NCBI GenBank assembly: GCA_026745465.1
Contig: JACYXH010000572.1
Coordinates: forward strand, 3,813,533 to 3,877,532
Length of the DNA: 64,000 bases
Direction of reading: 5' to 3'
From: Lota lota
Lineage: Eukaryota; Chordata; Actinopteri; Gadiformes; Lotidae
The notes below the pieces were generated by a model, which was not told where the DNA came from, did not search any database, and saw only the letters and a list, made by a program, of their open reading frames with translations. Position numbers and translations under genes: made by a program. This document shows, one piece after another, positions 57,910 through 64,000 of the stretch. Positions within the stretch are counted from its first letter, which is position 1; each line of letters begins with the position of its first letter.

Positions 57910-59811
57910 ACCCTTAAAAGGTTAGAGATGTGGTCATGGGAGGAATAGAAGAATACTAGGAAGTGGGAGTCCGCAGAAGAGGAAGAGGAACAATGGTGTT
58001 GTATTATTGTTATTGCGGTGAAACTCTAGTGAGTGACTACATATAAACAGCAACTACATGCCCCTCTACTGCACCTCTGTACCTTCAGTCTAACCAACTG
58101 CCCCTGTTTGTGTGCATCAAACCTGCAAGCACGGGTATCTCTGACGGTAGGGATGGTGGAGACTTGTCCCCTGTTATAAAAGTCTAAATGTGTAACATTT
58201 AAACTAGTTCGTAGCTTAAAATTACCTGGACATATCTGTAGTCAATGCTGATCGATAATGTTAGCAATAAAATCACTGGCCAGCCGGTACCTCTCTCTTT
58301 GATTACGAGAATCTTAGTAGCTAGTTGGCGTCACACAGTTGCACAGCCAGTTACAGTGGACAGAACACTGTTATTGCTTTTTTTGTTTCCCACCCACTAA
58401 CTGGGAGGGGCTCAATCTTACACATTGCGACTTTCAACGATGACCCTATAAATAATTCCCCCCCCCCCCCCCAAGACCAATGACAAAACTCTCCGCCCTC
58501 TACCTCTTTGTGATTCCTCTTCAGCATGATGAGCTCGTCCTTCAGAGACTCGTACGTGGACTCCAGGTCCATGCGGCTAATGTTCAAATCATCCAGAACC
58601 CGCCTCAGGCCGGCGGTGTCTGCCTCCACCACCAACCTCATGGAGCGCTCGCCCTCAAACCTATGGCGGTGGGTGATGGAGGAGAGGAGAAGGGGTCAGG
58701 GGGGTTTTGGCCAGCAGTTAGGGGGAGAGGCGGTCAACTATGCACCATGTTGCACCTTAACGCAGCTGTGAAGTGGCACATATGTGGCAGCTGATAAAAT
58801 GTGCAAAGGTTGCTGAACTGAAAATGAGCGCAGTCACACACACATGCAGACACACACACGCAGACACACACGCAGACACGCACGCAGACAGACACACACA
58901 CACACACACACATACACAATCTTCCACAGGATCACTCACTTCATCTTGAAGTCATCTGCAGCCAGTTTGGCGTTATCAATATCCAGGATGATCTTGGCGT
59001 TGATTTTGTAGGCAAAGCGGATCTGAGAGAAAAGGAAACCACACAATGCATTTAGGAAATCAATGAAGAGAAAACAACACTTGGTTACGGCGAATATCGG
59101 CTGATAAGGATCGGTGGCCGATCAATCGGTGCATCACTTTTTACGGGTCACATTTATCGTGTTCTGCTTTGGTTTTACTCTAGAGGAGAGAATGTGAGGT
59201 GATGTATGTTCATCAGGCTTCAGAGCTATCCCATATCATGATGTCATATACATAGAAAATCGTTATATGTTATGGAATGAGTCCATATAAAAGGGAAAAA
59301 AAGAAAGTGAGGCTTAACCGAGCACTGTGGCTAACACACCTTCCTCAACTCATCACTGCCTTTGCACTCCTACTACCAGTTAGACCAGTTAGGTCGACCT
59401 GGCGGGTCTTGCTCTGGCATTGTCCCATACAGAAGGCTTCCTTAAGATTTCACACAGATTGGGTAATGCTTTTTTCAATGACATTTGTCTACAGTCCTAT
59501 CCTCCCCTGAACCTTAACATGCCAATCCCCCTGAACACATACATACACAAACACATACACATTTCTGAGCATACTCGCCACTGCACGTATGCACAAAAGC
59601 ATGTTGACAAACGTGCCCTTCCAGACATGATTACTGGCACAAACACACAAACACACACATGAGCAGGATCAGACAAAGACACACAAACACGCAATCACAC
59701 AAACTCACTCGCACACATACACACATGCAGACACACATATAGACACACAGACACATACGCACACAGAGGCGCACACACATACATAGACACATGCTCACAG
59801 ACATACGCACA

Positions 59812-59850
<39 letters not shown>

Positions 59851-60255
59851 GGAGCGGACACAGCCACTCTCTGCAATATGCTTCACCTTGTCCTTCAGGT
59901 CTTCGATGGTGGCCAGGTGGACGGTGTGGTCGTGGGAGACCACGGTCCTGGTCAGGTACCAGTCTTTGATCTGCTGTTCCAGCCGGCTGTTCTCCTTCTC
60001 CAGGGTGCGCACCTTCTCCAGGTAGGTGGACAGACGGTCATTGAGGTTCTGCATGGTAGCCTTCTCGTTCGCCCCCACGTGGAGGTCCAGGCCATCGGAC
60101 AGGTTGAAGCCCCTGGATGAGGAGGTGACCCCGCAGAAGGATCTAGAGGACAGTCCTCCTCCCAGGTTGGCTGAGGAGATGCGGGTTCCTTGTCCGCCCG
60201 CGCCCCCGTAGACACTCATAGTCTTCTTGGAGTAGGATCCGCTGCTGAAAGACAT
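55894..60255 (-). CDS. Type I keratin, gene 2, with an 11-nt microexon in the tail
   Basis: Second acidic keratin, tail to tail with gene 1. Exons on the - strand: 60255-59887, 59022-58940, 58660-58504, 57669-57508, 57348-57223, 56898-56678, 56199-56189 and 56006-55894 (TAA 55896-55894). Lengths 83, 157, 162, 126 and 221 are the type I keratin pattern. CDS 1242 nt, 413 aa, frame kept only when the 11-nt exon is used. Head 1-61 is Ser/Gly-rich and short; helix initiation motif [20 protein letters not shown] from 63; termination motif [15 protein letters not shown] near 355-370; tail [20 protein letters not shown] resembles simple-epithelial K18-type tails. The rod is divergent from gene 1 (for example [21 protein letters not shown]). 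No orthologue symbol is claimed. Confidence 0.93.
56189..56199 (-). other. 11-nt microexon of keratin gene 2
   Basis: On the - strand, TACAAGAAAAG is flanked by TTTCAG and GTAAGC, both consensus splice sites. It carries phase from exon 6 (ends AG) to the last exon (starts TG), encoding parts of S-T-R-K-V. Skipping it would shift the last exon out of the [10 protein letters not shown] frame. Confidence 0.75.
57848..57906. repeat. (GT)n microsatellite
   Basis: About 28 GT units with one TATGTATG interruption near the start, in an intron of keratin gene 2. Confidence 0.9.
59641..59848. repeat. CA-rich degenerate region ending in (CA)n
   Basis: Interspersed ACACA/GACACACA sequence ending in about 16 pure CA units (59815-59848), in intron 1 of keratin gene 2. 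Confidence 0.8.
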
Positions 60256-60342
60256 GCTGGAGGTTTTCTGGAGGCTGGGATGGAAGCAAGGAAGGCTGGA
60301 GATTTCGGTGAGAAGTGAAGAGCTTTGGCGCCCTCTCCTCAG

Positions 60343-60349
60343 TTATATA
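60343..60349 (-). promoter_or_regulatory. TATA box of keratin gene 2
   Basis: TATATAA on the - strand, about 90 bp upstream of the ATG, matching the short-leader layout of keratin gene 1. Confidence 0.7.
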
Positions 60350-61224
60350 GCAAGTGACTCTTTCAGAAAAAAAAGAAAAAGGGAAGGGTCAGAGATCTTG
60401 ATAGAGAAAGAATGTGTTCCTGGCCACCCCTTACCCCTCCCGCAACCCTCCCATCAGCATATGGGTGTTGGTGCAGGGCCTCTAGGTGGTTATCATGTTT
60501 ATCAGTGGAACCCGTGCTTCAACATTTTAGCGGTTCTGAGGAAAATTCCGTGCATACCTCATTCTTCTTGTTTAATCTGCATGCTTACTGATCAACCACA
60601 TTTAGGACTGGCCGAGCATCCTCAAATTATAGGCGAGCTTAGTAGCTTCAAACACGAGCACAGGAAAAAACAGACCTGTTTGGGGGTGTAATTGTAGTCT
60701 AGTTAAATTAGCACTTAGTTCACATCCTTCACATTTCATTTCGGCTTATAGTTCAAGTTACTGACAAAAATGGCATGTATCTGTGAATTTCACTGACAAG
60801 ATTTATCTCTGAAGGTCAGGGATGGAAAATAACACAAAGGGGCATCTGAGAGCGCCTTTTTATTCGTTAAAAAGGTTTTATGGGGCATTTACACTTGAGT
60901 TAATCATCAAGTCAACATTCACCTCATGATCTTGTGGCATTACAGTCGAATGGAGTGGAGTGGATATACCAATTTACTGCCTGTATACATTCAGTATTTC
61001 ATTCACATAAGAAAATATATTTCAAAGAAAAAATGGCTATAGTCTTTCTTTAATCATAAACATTTTCTTATCTCGTGCACAGTTTAAAATGTGTTGTTGT
61101 AATACCATACTCCAAAATACTACACCGGGGATAATCTTCACACCATATCAACATGAAGTCTTCTATTTTTTCCTCCTATTCTCCTCATAAATACATTAAA
61201 CAATACAATGTATGAGCGCATGCA

Positions 61225-61300
61225 TTCCTAGCATGGCTAGCCCCAGTGGGACTGAAAACCCTAACCATTGAGCTAGGCAGGAGCACCATGAAGTCATTGC
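61225..61300. mobile_element. tRNA-SINE-like fragment
   Basis: Contains GGGACTGAAAACCCTAACC and CATTGAGCTAGGCAGGAGC, resembling the antisense B-box and A-box parts of a decayed tRNA-derived SINE. Confidence 0.4.
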
Positions 61301-62369
61301 AGCCATAGTTATGTAAGCATAATTCATAATTCAGTATGCTACATAATGAATGGCTTGTTTTTTTTTTAGGTTTTGAGAATGCTGGACAGCTGAGTGTTAT
61401 TTCATGACAGACTATGATAGACAAACAACTCTAGAAAGATGCACACAATGGCCCAAGTTGAGGGATTTGTGTTGTGCGTTCCTTTTATTGACAAGGGAGG
61501 AAGGCTGCTGTCAAGGTAGATTTAGACACCTGAAGGTATGTGAGAACGTTTTCTCACACTCTCAACGTTTGTTAATCCTCAATGGTTTCCCTGCTCTGAT
61601 TTACTCAACTTTTCCAATCCCACTTAACGTGCCTTGCCTTTTTCTCTTCAGCCACTCCTCTGCTTTTTTCCTTTTCATAAGTAACATTTAATATGTATGT
61701 TGTCACTCAAAATGTAATATGCTAATTGTCAGTAGCGCTGTTTGACCTTACTTGAAAACTCCCTCTCATACGGCAAGGTGGAACACTGTCACATAGCTTG
61801 TGATCATGATAAAAAACTGGTGTTAATGATAACAAAGAATGTTAGCATGAATAAGATGCTTGCTTCATAGTGCCAACATTCCTGCTTGTTGAAAACAAAA
61901 GACAACAGACAGCTGTAAAAAAGTGGCAACCATAAAGACTTCAAATGTCACAGAGTAACAACCTTCCAAACTAAGCTGTATGGAATAGTTTCTTTCTTTT
62001 TAAATTGTTCTTGTGTTTTCAACCCATTACTCTCAACCCTATTTGTCCCACCATACCTGGCATTGGCCTCATATCTGTCTTCCGGATGAGATGTTCAACC
62101 GAGTTCCTGAACACCTGTGATCACTAAAGATCACATGACACTCATCGCAAGAGTAGGGGTGCTAACCCCATTGTCCTGGCCAAATTCCCACTCTGGCTCT
62201 TTGTACCAACATGGCCCCCTAATCATCCCCCGGTCTCTGATTGGATAGTTTCATCATACCTCACCACTCCACTGTGATAACCAGTGTGGGGTGAGTGTTC
62301 TGTTGCAAACCGGCAGCCGTGCATCACCTAGGTGGGTGCTACACACTGGTGGTGGATGAGGTGTCATAA

Positions 62370-62417
<48 letters not shown>
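62370..62417. repeat. Poly-C (17 nt) plus (AC)n
   Basis: Run of 17 C followed by about 16 AC units. Confidence 0.9.
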
Positions 62418-62423
<6 letters not shown>

Positions 62424-62429
62424 CTCACT

Positions 62430-62495
62430 ATGTAAAGTGCTTTTGGTAATTTGAAAAGTGCTATATAAACGCAATGAATTATTATTATTATTAAT
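62430..62495 (+). mobile_element. 3' tail of a fish LINE/SINE element
   Basis: GTAAAGTGCTTTTGG, GAAAAGTGCTATATAAACGC and the ATTATTATTATT end are the typical shared tail of fish L2-type LINEs and their SINEs. Only the tail is present. Confidence 0.6.
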
Positions 62496-63643
62496 TATGA
62501 TCCCGAAGCAAACATACAATAAGATGGACTGTGCGAAAGATTTGATTAACCAAAGATCAACCATAATCTAAAACTTTTGTATATTCAAAACAAAACTATA
62601 AAGTATATTTCCTTTAATAAGTGGATCTGCCAGATGGGTATGTGTACAATGGAATATACTTAAAACCCAAATTCTTAGCTGTCTGCAAAGGGCACATCAT
62701 TGTGATCATCAACGCATGTTAAGTACAATCTTAAGAAAGAAAATCGCCCATGCGTACATCACAATCTGGTTGGGTAACATCCTTATCCTTCTCTCCATCT
62801 GCCAGACTCAGTAATGGGCTTGGCTGATGGCCAGGGAGGGGCCTCAGAGTACAGATCCAGAGATAGGCTTATGAAGGAAGAGAATATGATCTGAGAGGTA
62901 GATATCTGTGGTGCAACACTGTGGGGTGTGAGTTACACAATCCACACCGATGGAGCGATGCCAGTTAAAATATAATTAAACAGGCACACCAAAGACTTAT
63001 TATTGTGCGTGCAAGCTCAAGGTAATGCTTTAAGTGAATAATAAGACCTATTAGTTTGGGTTGTACGTAAATGATACAAGTGTAATACAGGGAAAGTGAG
63101 TTGACTTAAAAGAGGCTTGTGTATGGTAGGTTACGGCCTTTAATTGTAAACCTTTTCTTTTTTAAGGGAAAAAACATATGTTATGTTCATCGTTAAAATC
63201 ATCTGTTGTTAATGACTAACCAAAATAAAGTAAATCATTGACAATCATTATGCATCCACGTCATTTATTTTGCAAGATAAAATACCAATTTGAACACACA
63301 GTATAATCCGCAAACATCCCATTTTGGTACCTTGAAAAGTCAAGCCGCTTCGCCTAGTTATCAGCCCTTCCCCACAAGTTGTGGGGAAGTTTGTTTACCT
63401 GTGCAGCAGGTCTGCGGCTCAGGCATTACAGACACATAGCCATATCGATAGGATATAAAGGGTTGTTAGAAGATGGATGAGGATGATTTCCACATCATGC
63501 TATCATGCTGTGACTAGTAGTAATAGTAGAGATAAGCAGAAATAAACAAGGCAAATGTTTTGATAGAGAAAATTTATTTGGATTTGAACATCTTCGTTTG
63601 CACTTTGCTTTTTCGTCGGGGATAACCACCCACAATATTATTG

Positions 63644-63644
<1 letters not shown>

Positions 63645-63737
<93 letters not shown>

Positions 63738-63738
63738 A
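63645..63738. repeat. (TA)39 plus (TG)n microsatellite
   Basis: About 78 bp of TA then about 7 TG units. Long TA runs can extrude cruciforms. Confidence 0.95.
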
Positions 63739-64000
63739 TATGTTGGCAATTACAACATATAAGAATGAGGAACGCCTTGATGAACCTGTACACAAATCAT
63801 CAAATCAAAGTATTATCTCAGTAAAATTGACATTGTTAGGTATTAAAAGGGTTTAATGCCTTTAAAATAAAAGTTTTTTTTTGGAGGTATTTTTGACTGA
63901 AAAGACCTCAAAGATAGACTGGTAGAACCAGGCTAATTAAAGAATTCTGAGAATGGAAAAGCATAAATGGAAACTAAGCAACTAATTAAGCAGAAATGCT

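Larger units (their letters stand above)
60350..64000. other. Intergenic sequence beyond keratin gene 2
   Basis: No gene recognised. It holds a tRNA-SINE-like fragment near 61225-61300, a poly-C/(CA)n tract (62370-62417), a fish retroelement tail (62430-62495) and a (TA)39(TG)n tract (63645-63738). Confidence 0.55.

Noticed and set aside
63495..63856. Ile-Tyr repeat open frames
   Set aside because: Translation of the (TA)n tract.

Overview
The window is vertebrate nuclear DNA and looks like a teleost fish. The genes have many short GT-AG exons in the classic beta-catenin-family and type I keratin patterns. Introns and intergenic DNA are full of long (CA)n/(GT)n, (CT)n, (TA)n and poly-C/G tracts and fish-type tRNA-derived SINE fragments. 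I cannot name the species. There is no prokaryotic system, CRISPR array or rRNA, and I saw no intact transposase.

Layout, left to right. (1) 144-819, + strand: last three coding exons of a Kv-channel-interacting protein (kcnip, 5' part outside the window). (2) 3197-9985, - strand: a complete 14-exon coding region for plakoglobin (jup), with a probable 5' UTR exon near 19.83-19.95 kb; one exon carries an extra base that breaks the frame. (3) 23.1-45.05 kb, + strand: a TRAK/HAP1-family adaptor gene, called hap1 from its neighbours. It encodes both the HAP1_N coiled-coil half and a TRAK-type C-terminal half, and has a candidate internal alternative first exon at 35.4 kb. (4) 46365-46913, - strand: preprogastrin (gast), tail to tail with hap1. 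(5) 52791-55258, + strand, and 55894-60255, - strand: two type I keratin genes, tail to tail. The rest is intronic or intergenic.

The gene set jup - hap1 - gast - type I keratins matches human 17q21.2, so the block is an old linkage group. It differs in that jup points the other way relative to hap1, a kcnip gene flanks jup, and no eif1 was found between gast and the keratins. Functionally the genes are mostly independent: jup and the keratins belong to the desmosome/intermediate-filament system of epithelia, hap1 is predicted to couple cargo such as mitochondria to motors, gast is a gut hormone, and kcnip is a calcium-sensing channel subunit.

The points most worth checking are the single-base frame break in jup, a second one-base phase conflict in hap1, jup splice donors lying inside GT microsatellites, the hap1 alternative first exon that mirrors TRAK1, and an 11-nt microexon in the second keratin. 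Exon boundaries were read by eye from splice consensus, phase and family exon lengths; nothing was computed or searched.
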